Positions 40,454 through 47,904 of a stretch of 50,667 nucleotides of DNA are shown one piece after another. The stretch covers positions 1 through 50,667 of the forward strand of contig CATLBN010000013.1 of the NCBI GenBank assembly GCA_949878885.1, given 5' to 3'. The stretch's first letter is position 1. Every line of letters starts with the position of its first letter. Under the pieces are notes generated by a model. That model made no database searches. It was not told the origin of the DNA and saw nothing but the letters and a program-made list of their open reading frames with translations. This DNA comes from an uncultured Clostridia bacterium. GTDB lineage: Bacteria; Bacillota; Clostridia; Christensenellales; Borkfalkiaceae. The translations under genes were made by a program, and so were the position numbers.

Positions 40454-42361
40454 TTACATCAAAGCTTTGCCTTGCGCAGTGCCTATAACGGTAAACACCT
40501 GTACTTCGTCGCCCGTTACAGCGTCAACGTAAATATAATAGGTGCTGCCGCCGTAAGTGCCGTAGAATTCGTAGCACAGAGCTTCGTTTCCGCCGTCGGT
40601 GGGAATTACGCACAGTCTTGAAGCTTCTGTTTCAAAGCCGGAATGAAGATTATTCTGAGCTTCCGTTTTAGAAATTTTAGCCGTTGCAACCGTTCTGTCC
40701 GTATGGTTTAAAACGTAGCTTAAAGCTTCCATACCGGTAACAATTCCGCGTTCTTCGCAAACTTTAACTTTTACCATATCCGAATAGAACACAACGCCGT
40801 TCTTTTCGTAAGCAAAGTTTAAATTGCAGCAGGTACCGTTTTCGCTGGACCAAACGGCTTTCATATTATTGTAGCCCAAATTTTTTAAAAAGTCTGTGGC
40901 AATGTCTATACAGCGTTCAACCGAAAAGTTTTTATCGCTGCAATCTTTATAGCTGTTAAATTCAACTACTTTGCCGCCTTGCTTTGAAAGCTGCGCTCCC
41001 ATCTCGCCGTCGGGAGTGGATATGGTTACGTTGTATAAAGAAAGCTGCTGAGCCGCCGTTTCTCCCGTGCAGGTTACGCTTGTTGCGTTATAGCTTTCAA
41101 AATAGCTTTTTGCAAGTTCTTCCGCTTTGCTTGCGGAAATTTCTTCAAGTCCTTCAAGATTTTTAGCCGTTACTTTTTTAATGTTTTCCGCAAAAGGACC
41201 GTCGTGAATTTCCTTGGGTGTTTCAATGGTGTTGTTTTCGATTTCGCCGAAAGTTACAAACATAAGGCAGTCGTCTTTGCCGCGCATTGCCGCAAGCATA
41301 TCTTTGCCGTTTGCGTTTGCGGTGAGTTCGTTTATAATGCTTTTAAGCTCTAAATTGGTGTTATACATATGCTCTATAGTTGCAATTTGGCTGTCCGTAA
41401 GTTTTTTACCGCTTGCAACCGAATAAAGCATAGACTGAGCGCTGTCGCCCATTTTGTTTATAAAGCCCGTCATATTTTGGGTAAGTCTTGTTTCCATAGG
41501 AAAGCGTTCCAAAACAGTTTCCGCCATTTCGCTCTCTATAGCTATATCGGAAAGCAGTCTAACCTGCTCGTTTCTCGAATTGGAAACTCTTGCTTTTGAA
41601 AGATTTGTGTTAAGATTGTCTACTATTGCGTTGAGTTCGTATAGCGATTCGGTGTGCGTTGCAGCCATATCCGCTTCCATACCGTTCATAGTAATCCAGC
41701 CGTAAGTCATCATAGAACCTAAGGCAAGGGTGGTAACGCCCAAAGCAATAACCGCAGCCAGCCAACCGCCGAAACCGGGTGCGTGGCGCTTATCGTTTTT
41801 AGCCGCGCGTTTTTCGGCGCGTACCTTTAAGCGGTGTTCGCGTTTAGCGCGTTTGTCCGCAAGCGCAGCCTGGCGCTTTGCAACGCGGGCTTGAACTTTT
41901 GCCGCGTGTTCTTCTTTTTTGCGCTGTATGCGCTTATCCTTGGTTTCGTGCTTTAACATATCGCGGCGCGCACGTCTTTTTTCGCGCGCTTCGGCGCGTT
42001 TTTCCTTCATAGCCGCAATTCTGTCAAGACGTTTCTGTTTTGCGGCAAGCTTTTTTTCAAGTTTTTTCTGTTTCTTTTCGGCGCGTATTTTTGCAGCTTC
42101 AAGTTTTTTCTGCTTGCGCGCTTCTATTTTTTTGCGTTTCTTTTCGCTTATCTGTTTAACACGGCGTGTGCGCGTTTTTTTCTTATCGGTATTTTTTACG
42201 CTTTTAACGCTTTGTTTTTTAACGTTCTTTTTCGTTTCGGTCTGTTTTACCGCCGCGGGCTTTTTGCTTTTTACGTTTTCTGCCGCGGGCTTTTTTGCCG
42301 GAGTTTTGCGGGTAAGATTTTCCGCTTTTTCCGTTCCGCTTGAAATTTCTTTTTTATTCAT
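40454..42361 (-). CDS. ypeB: germination protein YpeB with a long basic N-terminal extension, 635 aa
   Basis: Residues ~197-217 form a transmembrane anchor. After it the sequence is YpeB: a helical region, then three PepSY-like repeats up to the C-terminal YYIYVDAVTGDEVQVF. YpeB and SleB need each other for stability in the spore integument and for cortex hydrolysis at germination. Bacillus YpeB is 450 aa with only a short cytoplasmic N-terminus. Here ~195 residues, dominated by Lys, Arg and Ala (for example TPAKKPAAE and EKRAEAREKRRARRD), precede the anchor and would form a long positive helix in the forespore or spore cytoplasm. It follows sleB by 15 nt. Confidence 0.9.
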   Translation of the reverse strand: MNKKEISSGTEKAENLTRKTPAKKPAAENVKSKKPAAVKQTETKKNVKKQSVKSVKNTDKKKTRTRRVKQISEKKRKKIEARKQKKLEAAKIRAEKKQKKLEKKLAAKQKRLDRIAAMKEKRAEAREKRRARRDMLKHETKDKRIQRKKEEHAAKVQARVAKRQAALADKRAKREHRLKVRAEKRAAKNDKRHAPGFGGWLAAVIALGVTTLALGSMMTYGWITMNGMEADMAATHTESLYELNAIVDNLNTNLSKARVSNSRNEQVRLLSDIAIESEMAETVLERFPMETRLTQNMTGFINKMGDSAQSMLYSVASGKKLTDSQIATIEHMYNTNLELKSIINELTANANGKDMLAAMRGKDDCLMFVTFGEIENNTIETPKEIHDGPFAENIKKVTAKNLEGLEEISASKAEELAKSYFESYNATSVTCTGETAAQQLSLYNVTISTPDGEMGAQLSKQGGKVVEFNSYKDCSDKNFSVERCIDIATDFLKNLGYNNMKAVWSSENGTCCNLNFAYEKNGVVFYSDMVKVKVCEERGIVTGMEALSYVLNHTDRTVATAKISKTEAQNNLHSGFETEASRLCVIPTDGGNEALCYEFYGTYGGSTYYIYVDAVTGDEVQVFTVIGTAQGKALM

Positions 42362-42376
42362 ATCAACGTTCTCTCC

Positions 42377-43117
42377 TTAAATTGCAAAAATGTGTTTACC
42401 GATAGTGGTAACGGTTTGTCTGCTGAAAATCCAAGAGCTGGTTGCCACCGCGGGATTGTAATAATACAGGCATCCGTAGCTGGGGTCCCAACCGTTCATA
42501 GCGTCCTGCGCCGCGTTCATAGCGGTTTTGTCCGGTTCAAGGTTTATCTGTCCGTCGGCAACAGCCGTAAACGCGCCCTTTTGGTAAACGACGCCTGCTA
42601 TAGAGTTGGGGAATTTAGACGACGCAACTCTGTTTAAAATTACCGCGCCTACCGCAACCTGACCGGTATAGCTTTCTCCGCGTGCTTCCGCGTAAATTGT
42701 TTTTGCCAGCAAATACAGGTCGGAGCTTGTGTATTGCGAACTGCCCGTATTAGATTGATTGCCCTTGTTGTTGTCAAGTACTTTAACCGAATCGTTCATT
42801 CCCAATGCTTCGAAAGTGGACCTTCCGGCAATGCCGTCCGCGGTTAAACCGTTTTTACGTTGAAAGTATTTAACGGCTTCCACGGTTTGTTTACCGTAAA
42901 TTCCGTCAACGCTGCCCGAGTAGTACCCCCAGGCTTTCAAACGTCTTTGTAATTCTTTAACTTCGCCGCCGCTGGCGCCCTGCTTCAAAACAGCAGTCTG
43001 AACGTAGGGGGTAACAGCGTAGTCATCGCTTGTACGACCTAAATTGAATACTGCGCCAATCGTTGCAACCGCTGCAACCGCAACCGCTGCGGCGCCTATT
43101 CTAAGTGCTTTTTTCAT
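42377..43117 (-). CDS. sleB: spore cortex-lytic enzyme SleB, 246 aa
   Basis: A signal or anchor segment (residues ~5-22) is followed by a PG_binding_1 domain (GGEVKELQRRLKAWGYY ... TFEALG, ~50-105). Then comes the catalytic Hydrolase_2 domain (LLAKTIYAEARGESYTGQVAVG, ~135-156, with the catalytic Glu). SleB is a lytic transglycosylase acting on muramic-lactam cortex. The ATG at 43117 with AAGGAGG is far better than the longer frame. Confidence 0.95.
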   Translation of the reverse strand: MKKALRIGAAAVAVAAVATIGAVFNLGRTSDDYAVTPYVQTAVLKQGASGGEVKELQRRLKAWGYYSGSVDGIYGKQTVEAVKYFQRKNGLTADGIAGRSTFEALGMNDSVKVLDNNKGNQSNTGSSQYTSSDLYLLAKTIYAEARGESYTGQVAVGAVILNRVASSKFPNSIAGVVYQKGAFTAVADGQINLEPDKTAMNAAQDAMNGWDPSYGCLYYYNPAVATSSWIFSRQTVTTIGKHIFAI

Positions 43118-43259
43118 TTTTCCTCCTTGCTCTGCCATCGAGAGCGTAATTAAATATGTTTGGGGCGCTGCAAACGCGCCGCCCCACGCGGAAAAAAATT
43201 CCGCCGTTGCAATTATTATGAATATTATAAAAAAAGTTATGCAAAAGAATTTCGGCAAT

Positions 43260-43287
43260 AAAAAAAACCGCGGAAGGCAATTCCGCG
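43260..43287 (-). terminator. spoIIR terminator
   Basis: CCGCGGAA (43267-43274) pairs with TTCCGCGG (43280-43287). On the minus strand a T-run follows. Confidence 0.9.
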
Positions 43288-43301
43288 GAGTAGAGGGCTG
43301 T

Positions 43302-43829
43302 TCAGTTAAAAAATTTATCTATAATTTCTTTTATTAAAGAACGGTACTCAACGTCGGCATTTGCGGCGGTAAAACACAGAGGAGGATATATAACGCACCA
43401 CCAATTATCTCCGATGCCGCTGCCGAGTTCTATAATCAAAGCGTCGTACACGCCGGCTTCAAGCGTAACGTCGCCGTAAACTCTTGTAGGAAACTGTTCG
43501 CTGCGCACTTGCGCTTTGGACGTATAATTAAATCCGTTTTCTCTTAACACTTCGTCGCAAACGTTTTCTATATCTTTCAAAATACCGCCTATAACTTCTA
43601 TTGCGGACTGTTTATCCACGCATTGCGCCGCGTAGGGGGTAATAAACTTAACCACTTCGTCTTTTACTTTGTATTTAACGCTTTGGTCTATTTGTTCGTT
43701 GGAATTTGCGCGTACGTGAATCCTAAGATATTCGGTGTCGGCTGCGGCGTCAAAACTTTTATTCCCTATATAAACTATGGTTGCAATAATTGCAAGAGCG
43801 GCAATGGCAAAGGCACAAAACTTTTTCAT
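43302..43829 (-). CDS. spoIIR: stage II sporulation protein R SpoIIR, 175 aa
   Basis: A secreted forespore signal that triggers SpoIIGA to process pro-sigma-E in the mother cell. A signal peptide or anchor (residues ~4-22) is followed by LRIHVRANSNEQIDQ (~34-48), FPTRVYGDV (~113-121) and the conserved NWWCVIYPPLCF (~142-153). A sigma-F-like promoter lies upstream. Its presence is strong evidence that the organism sporulates. Confidence 0.95.
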   Translation of the reverse strand: MKKFCAFAIAALAIIATIVYIGNKSFDAAADTEYLRIHVRANSNEQIDQSVKYKVKDEVVKFITPYAAQCVDKQSAIEVIGGILKDIENVCDEVLRENGFNYTSKAQVRSEQFPTRVYGDVTLEAGVYDALIIELGSGIGDNWWCVIYPPLCFTAANADVEYRSLIKEIIDKFFN

Positions 43830-43858
43830 AATTAAATCTCCGTTTTTATTTACAAACA

Positions 43859-43888
43859 GTTTATTGCCTGCGATTATTTAATTTATAC
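43859..43888 (-). promoter_or_regulatory. putative sigma-F promoter of spoIIR
   Basis: GTATA (43888-43884), a 15-nt spacer and GGCAATAAAC (43868-43859) match the forespore sigma-F pattern (GYATA / GGnnAnAnT) apart from one position. spoIIR is a known sigma-F target. Confidence 0.6.
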
Positions 43889-44188
43889 AGTCATTTTTAA
43901 AATATTTTTTAAGTTTTAAATTCAGTTTAAATATTTATCTAAAATCAATAAAATATTACTTTTTTGATGCGTAAAATTTTCTGCGCTCAGCGATTGTGTT
44001 GTCGCTTTGCAAAGTACTGCAATGATTTGCTGTTTAATATTTTGAATTACAGTGTATGCAAAAACTATTTTAAAAAATCCGCATAACAATTTTTTATATA
44101 TCCACATACTATATATAGTGGTAGCCGTTCTGCTTGCAACAAATCAATAAAAAAAATTTTAAAAAATAAAAAAAAATAGAAAAAACGC
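43889..44188. other. AT-rich gene-free stretch
   Basis: Between the spoIIR promoter and the tRNA promoter I see no gene. One 61-codon frame lacks a ribosome binding site and shows no family resemblance. The sequence has long A and T runs and no repeat or hairpin that stands out. Confidence 0.6.
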
Positions 44189-44217
44189 TTGATTTTTATA
44201 CTTTTATTTGATATATT
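44189..44217 (+). promoter_or_regulatory. promoter of the tRNA cluster
   Basis: TTGATT (44189-44194), a 17-nt spacer and TATATT (44212-44217). The tRNA-Val begins 13 nt after the -10 box. Confidence 0.75.
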
Positions 44218-44230
44218 AATTAAGCGTTTT

Positions 44231-44306
44231 GGGAGCTTAGCTCAGTTGGGAGAGCAACTGCCCTACAAGCAGTGGGTCACAGGTTCGAGCCCTGTAGCTC
44301 CCACCA
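44231..44306 (+). tRNA. tRNA-Val (UAC)
   Basis: A 76-nt cloverleaf with encoded CCA: acceptor GGGAGCT/AGCTCCC, anticodon stem ACTGC/GCAGT, loop CCTACAA, anticodon TAC, T arm ACAGG/CCTGT. Position 33, nearly always T, is C here. Confidence 0.93.
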
Positions 44307-44329
44307 AAACAAATAGTGCGGCAGATTAT

Positions 44330-44404
44330 GCGGGAGTGGCTCAGTGGTAGAGCGTCACCTTGCCAAGGTGAATGTCGCGGGTTCGAATCTCGTCTCCCGC
44401 TCCA
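44330..44404 (+). tRNA. tRNA-Gly (GCC)
   Basis: 75 nt with encoded CCA: acceptor GCGGGAG/CTCCCGC, anticodon stem TCACC/GGTGA around TTGCCAA, anticodon GCC. The T stem holds two G-U pairs. Confidence 0.95.
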
Positions 44405-44431
44405 ATAAAATGCCGTGCTGTTTTTTTATAA

Positions 44432-44506
<75 letters not shown>

Positions 44507-44508
44507 AT

Positions 44509-44537
44509 AAAAGCCTTGGCGTTAAGCCAAGGCTTTT
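44509..44537 (+). terminator. terminator of the Val-Gly-Cys tRNA operon
   Basis: AAAAGCCTTGGC (44509-44520) pairs with GCCAAGGCTTTT (44526-44537). Confidence 0.9.
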
Positions 44538-44597
44538 AAAAAAAGATTTATAAAAAAGCGCACGCGGTTGTATTTAAGCTGAAACAATTTAATATAC

Positions 44598-44637
44598 GCC
44601 CGAGTGGTGGAATAGGCAGACGCAAGGGACTTAAAAT
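44598..44637 (+). pseudogene. 5' half of tRNA-Leu (UAA), cut at the anticodon loop
   Basis: Forty bases identical to the start of the complete tRNA-Leu downstream (identity spans 44596-44637 and 44698-44739) end one base past the anticodon loop CTTAAAA. The sequence then changes to TTTTGGCAG where the intact gene has the 3' stem. This is the same break point as in the split tRNA-Arg on the left. Confidence 0.88.
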
Positions 44638-44653
44638 TTTTGGCAGAAAATAA

Positions 44654-44690
44654 TTAACAGAAAATTAACATAAAAACTGAAAACTTAACA
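44654..44690 (+). repeat. three TTAACA repeats in the tRNA-Leu junction spacer
   Basis: TTAACA followed by an A-rich stretch occurs at 44654, 44665 and 44685 in the 62-nt spacer between the half and complete tRNA-Leu. They may be recombinase arm sites or remnants, but function is inferred. Confidence 0.45.
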
Positions 44691-44699
44691 AAATACCAC

Positions 44700-44786
44700 G
44701 CCCGAGTGGTGGAATAGGCAGACGCAAGGGACTTAAAATCCCTCGGTAGAAATACCGTGCCGGTTCAAGTCCGGCCTCGGGCACCA
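44700..44786 (+). tRNA. tRNA-Leu (UAA), complete
   Basis: 87 nt with the long variable arm of class II tRNAs and encoded CCA: acceptor GCCCGAG/CTCGGGC, anticodon stem AGGGA/TCCCT around CTTAAAA, anticodon TAA, T arm CCGGT/GCCGG-type pairing around TTCAAGT. It is intact and followed by a terminator, so it should serve as the working copy for UUA codons. Confidence 0.95.
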
Positions 44787-44793
44787 TAGAAGT

Positions 44794-44830
44794 TGGTCTA
44801 TAAGTCTTCTGACTTATAGACCACTTTTTT
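44794..44830 (+). terminator. tRNA-Leu terminator
   Basis: TGGTCTATAAGTC (44794-44806) pairs with its complement (44811-44823) and is followed by CTTTTTT. The remaining gap to 45058 holds a possible long-range pairing of CAAGGGG with CCCCTTG, and nothing else that I recognise. Confidence 0.9.
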
Positions 44831-45058
44831 CGTCTTTTTAGGCAAAAACGGCAGCAAAACAGGCATTTTATGCCCAAAACGGGGCAAAACCGCTCATGTA
44901 AATTTGAAACATTTGCGTGGGCGAGCTTTTTTTATGCCAAAAAAAGCAAGGGGAATTTAGTTAAACACATCTCTGCACAGCTGACCTATATCCCCCTTGT
45001 TGTCAGACTTGAATGTGTTGAAATGTTGAAAATGTCCTAAAATCAGTACATTATACTA

Positions 45059-45087
45059 TTTACAAGGCTTGCATTTTTTGGTATAAT
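45059..45087 (+). promoter_or_regulatory. promoter of the HNH-WYL-CoiA operon
   Basis: TTTACA (45059-45064), a 17-nt spacer and TATAAT (45082-45087). AAAGGAGGT (45106-45114) precedes the first ATG. Confidence 0.85.
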
Positions 45088-45120
45088 AAAATGGCAAAAT
45101 TCTAAAAAGGAGGTGTCTAT

Positions 45121-45381
45121 ATGTTTGGATTAAGACGGCACAAGCCGTACATTACAAAAGAGGGTTATGTCCAAAAGTACAAGCCCAGAAGTCCCGAGGC
45201 CCGTGAAGACGGTTATGTGGCTGTTCATCGTGATGTCGCAAGTAAAAAAATTGGAAGACCTTTGCGCGCCAATGAAGTAGTGCATCACCGTGACGGAAAC
45301 AAGCTCAATAATCGTCCGAGCAACTTGCAAGTAATGACACGCAAACAGCATTGGAGAGTCCACCACCCTAAAAAGGTATAG
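45121..45381 (+). CDS. small HNH endonuclease, 86 aa
   Basis: This is an HNH_3-type nuclease. The core EVVHHRDGNKLNNRPSNLQV (residues ~56-75) holds the catalytic His and Asn pattern, and WRVHH near the end completes the metal site. The N-terminal segment reads RPLRANE just before it. Such short HNH proteins are typical of phages and mobile elements and nick or cut DNA. It leads an operon with a WYL regulator 8 nt downstream, which may indicate regulation in response to DNA damage or invasion. Confidence 0.88.
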   Translation: MFGLRRHKPYITKEGYVQKYKPRSPEAREDGYVAVHRDVASKKIGRPLRANEVVHHRDGNKLNNRPSNLQVMTRKQHWRVHHPKKV

Positions 45382-45389
45382 GTTTAGAA

Positions 45390-46391
45390 ATGAAAGGTTC
45401 AAATTCAAGGAAAATAAAGCTGCTGAAAATCTGGGAAATTCTAAACCGAGATACGGACGAAAATAATCCTATGTCCACACCAGTGCTTATAGAAAAACTC
45501 TCCGAGTGCGGAATTGAAGTAGACCGCAAAATTTTATACAGCGATATAAAACTGCTGAATAACTTTGGGTATGAAGTAATGTGCCACCGATCTTCAAGCA
45601 ATGAATATTATGTGGCTGACCGTAAATTTGATATACCCGAGATACATATATTAATGGATGCGGTCAAAGCCGCCGGGTTTATTACTGAAAAGAAAACAGA
45701 TGAGCTTGTAAATAAAATAGCGCAACTTGCTGGCAGCCAACGTGCTGAGGTACTGACGCGGAACGTCGTTGAATTCAATACGACGAAAAGCGTTAACGAA
45801 AACATTTATTATTCAGTATATGAGATAGCGACGGCGATTGAGGAAGAGAAAAAAATAACTTTTACCTATTTTGACTATGATACTAAACGGCGGAAGGTAT
45901 ATCGTAAGAAAAAGAGCGACCCGAGCCAAAATAGAAAATACACCGTGAATCCACTTGCGACGGTCTTCTCAAACGACAATTATTATTTAATATGTTATGA
46001 CGATTGGTTTGGAAATCTGTCGCATTACCGTGTTGACCGTATGGACGAAGTAACGATGCGAGATATTTCTATTACGGAAGAGGCTGAATCCAAAAAAGCT
46101 GATATCGTAAAGCACAAACAGCAATTGTTCGGTATGTTCGGCGGGGAAACCGAGAAGGTATCGTTTGAAGCCGATAAGGGGCTATTAGACGTCGTATTTG
46201 ACTTTTTTAAGTCGAATTTATGTGTCAATGAAACGTCGGATAATAAAATCGTATTTACTGCTGATGTGCAAGTCAGTAAGCCATTTATTGCGTGGTGCTG
46301 TTCCTTTGGAACAGGGATGAAAGTAACTGCCCCTCAATCGGTCGTGGCGACGGTTAAAGAATACCTTGCTGAAACGCTGGGGCAGTATTAA
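45390..46391 (+). CDS. WYL domain transcriptional regulator, 333 aa
   Basis: An N-terminal winged helix-turn-helix (residues ~8-75, with STPVLIEKLSECGIEVDRKI) is followed by a WYL domain (~140-220, containing TFTYFDYDTK, the PLATVFSNDNYYLICYDD core and HYRVDRMDEV) and a C-terminal WCX-like domain. WYL proteins bind nucleic-acid or nucleotide ligands and are frequent regulators of anti-phage defence islands. It is 12 nt upstream of the CoiA-like gene. Confidence 0.92.
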   Translation: MKGSNSRKIKLLKIWEILNRDTDENNPMSTPVLIEKLSECGIEVDRKILYSDIKLLNNFGYEVMCHRSSSNEYYVADRKFDIPEIHILMDAVKAAGFITEKKTDELVNKIAQLAGSQRAEVLTRNVVEFNTTKSVNENIYYSVYEIATAIEEEKKITFTYFDYDTKRRKVYRKKKSDPSQNRKYTVNPLATVFSNDNYYLICYDDWFGNLSHYRVDRMDEVTMRDISITEEAESKKADIVKHKQQLFGMFGGETEKVSFEADKGLLDVVFDFFKSNLCVNETSDNKIVFTADVQVSKPFIAWCCSFGTGMKVTAPQSVVATVKEYLAETLGQY

Positions 46392-46403
46392 ATAAGGATA
46401 GAT

Positions 46404-47342
46404 ATGAAATATTTGCAGTTCGCTCTGCGAAATAACGAATTGGTTTCCATATATGATGTGTCGAATGGGTTGGCTTGCGATTGCGTTTGTCCCGAATGTG
46501 GGGCAACGCTCATTGCACGCCAAGGTAGCAACAGAACCTATCACTTCGCTCACTATAAATCCGAAGAGTGTGAGAAAGGTATCGAAACTGCTCTTCATTT
46601 GCTCGGCAAGCGCATTGTAGAGCAAACTAAGCGATTATTCGTGCCTAGGATACCAGGCATCGAGAAATCAGTTGGCAAAGTTACGGAATACGACGAGGCC
46701 ATCGAAGAAAAGAGAATTGATGGCAGTATAAAACCAGATGTGCAACTTAGAGCGAGAATGAATTTGTGGGGTGCAGGGCTGGTATTAAATGTTGAAATTA
46801 GGGTTTCACACGCTGTAGATGATGCTAAGAAATACAAATTATTAGAGCTTGGAATACCAACTGTGGAAATAGACCTTAGCAACATTAGTACAGATTATAC
46901 TGAAGAATCAATAGAACAGTTAATATTATGTGGTAAGAATACAAAGTGGATTTATTCACCAAGGGCAAAGCAGTATTTTATTGAAGAATGGCTATGCGAT
47001 ATTAAGGTATCGAAATTAAAGTACGGTAAATATTACTGGGTAGAATACTGTCCCCTTAATGAGTATAAAACTGTTTACGGTCGCTGGTGGGGAGAATTAA
47101 AATGCCATGACTGCGGATGTGCTGATGCGATAAGTCCTGTAAAAATTTTGAAATGTATGGGTAAGCTGAAGGGTATTGACTTGGAAGGAATCGAAAAAAT
47201 TGAAAAGATAGTGCGCGAAAGAGGCTTGCTGAAATCAGTAGATTTGGTGGTAAATGGGGAGAAGTTGCATAGAGAGTTTTGCACATATCCAATATTTAAG
47301 GGGAATGAGCTGATATATGATTCAGAGTATGGAAAGTTTTGA
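46404..47342 (+). CDS. CoiA-like nuclease, 312 aa
   Basis: The N-terminal region has a zinc-binding CVCPECG (~residues 27-33) with HFAH (~51-54), as in competence protein CoiA. The centre carries a PD-(D/E)xK-like nuclease core, IKPDVQL (~112-118) and LNVEIRVSH (~130-138), with the E-x-R replacement of E-x-K found in several CoiA-like proteins. The second half is less conserved and has another Cys pair (KCHDCGC). CoiA acts in transformation. Relatives in islands are suspected defence nucleases. The next small gene starts inside its last codons. Confidence 0.8.
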   Translation: MKYLQFALRNNELVSIYDVSNGLACDCVCPECGATLIARQGSNRTYHFAHYKSEECEKGIETALHLLGKRIVEQTKRLFVPRIPGIEKSVGKVTEYDEAIEEKRIDGSIKPDVQLRARMNLWGAGLVLNVEIRVSHAVDDAKKYKLLELGIPTVEIDLSNISTDYTEESIEQLILCGKNTKWIYSPRAKQYFIEEWLCDIKVSKLKYGKYYWVEYCPLNEYKTVYGRWWGELKCHDCGCADAISPVKILKCMGKLKGIDLEGIEKIEKIVRERGLLKSVDLVVNGEKLHREFCTYPIFKGNELIYDSEYGKF

Positions 47343-47580
47343 TATCTTGATGAACGAATTGAATGAATATTTTATTGAGGACGAGATATCGAAGCGTTGC
47401 GGTATCGGAGGGATTCATACGTCTAATTTAGGAACTATAGGTGTGCCGACCAGTCGAGAAGTAACATTTTTTGGCGTTAATGGGTCAGTCACCTGCTGGA
47501 TAGAAATAAATAAATCGTGTAAAAGAGATGGCTATTGCACAAGAATTTCAAGTATTAGATTTAAGTTGAAAAAGGGGTGA
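47317..47580 (+). CDS. small hypothetical protein, 87 aa
   Basis: A soluble acidic protein that overlaps the CoiA-like gene by 26 nt if the first ATG is used; the ATG at 47332 reduces the overlap. It has three Cys residues and a beta-rich middle (EVTFFGVNGSVTCWIEI). It is unrecognised. Tight coupling on both sides suggests a functional unit with the nuclease and the membrane protein. Confidence 0.6.
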   Translation: MIQSMESFDILMNELNEYFIEDEISKRCGIGGIHTSNLGTIGVPTSREVTFFGVNGSVTCWIEINKSCKRDGYCTRISSIRFKLKKG

Positions 47581-47804
47581 GCAATATCTTTATTGAAGTA
47601 TTAACAACAATGTGGCAAGTTGTATGGGGCTTGCTGTCGGGAATTGGTAAAGCGGTGTTTGATAATTTGCCTGCTTTATTAGAGCTGAAAAAAATTATGG
47701 GCTACTTTACACCGTTGGGAATGATTGCTCTCTATATCGGTGTGCCGACGATTGTCGTAAGTATAGCTTACAAACTCGTCAAAAAGTTTTTGCGCAGCAG
47801 ATAA
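47577..47804 (+). CDS. small membrane protein, 75 aa
   Basis: It starts with GTG overlapping the TGA of the previous gene (GTGA), with GGGG as a weak binding site. There is a hydrophobic N-terminal half and a clear transmembrane helix (~residues 46-64), ending in a basic KLVKKFLRSR tail. The size and shape resemble holin-like or abortive-infection membrane effectors, but no family is identifiable. Confidence 0.6.
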   Translation: MSNIFIEVLTTMWQVVWGLLSGIGKAVFDNLPALLELKKIMGYFTPLGMIALYIGVPTIVVSIAYKLVKKFLRSR

Positions 47805-47830
47805 ATGTGCTGGGCAGAACTTTGCTTCCT

Positions 47831-47859
47831 TTGACTTTTGTGTGAAAATTTTATATAAT
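47831..47859 (+). promoter_or_regulatory. promoter of the type I RM locus
   Basis: TTGACT (47831-47836), a 17-nt spacer and TATAAT (47854-47859). A ribosome binding site ACAGGAG precedes hsdM. Confidence 0.85.
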
Positions 47860-47904
47860 ATTATCTGGCGGCGAGGTTGCCGTGGTTGAAACAGGAGATA
47901 AGCT

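Noticed and set aside
41919-42380. Plus-strand 153-codon hydrophobic frame
   Set aside because: It is the antisense of the Lys/Arg-rich YpeB extension; Phe- and Ser-rich shadows are expected opposite such codons.
43922-44107. 61-codon minus-strand frame in the gap before the tRNA cluster
   Set aside because: The region is AT-rich, with no start context and no recognisable motif.
44665-44877. Minus-strand frame containing VPEAGLEPAR
   Set aside because: It is the antisense translation of the complete tRNA-Leu, a classic false protein.
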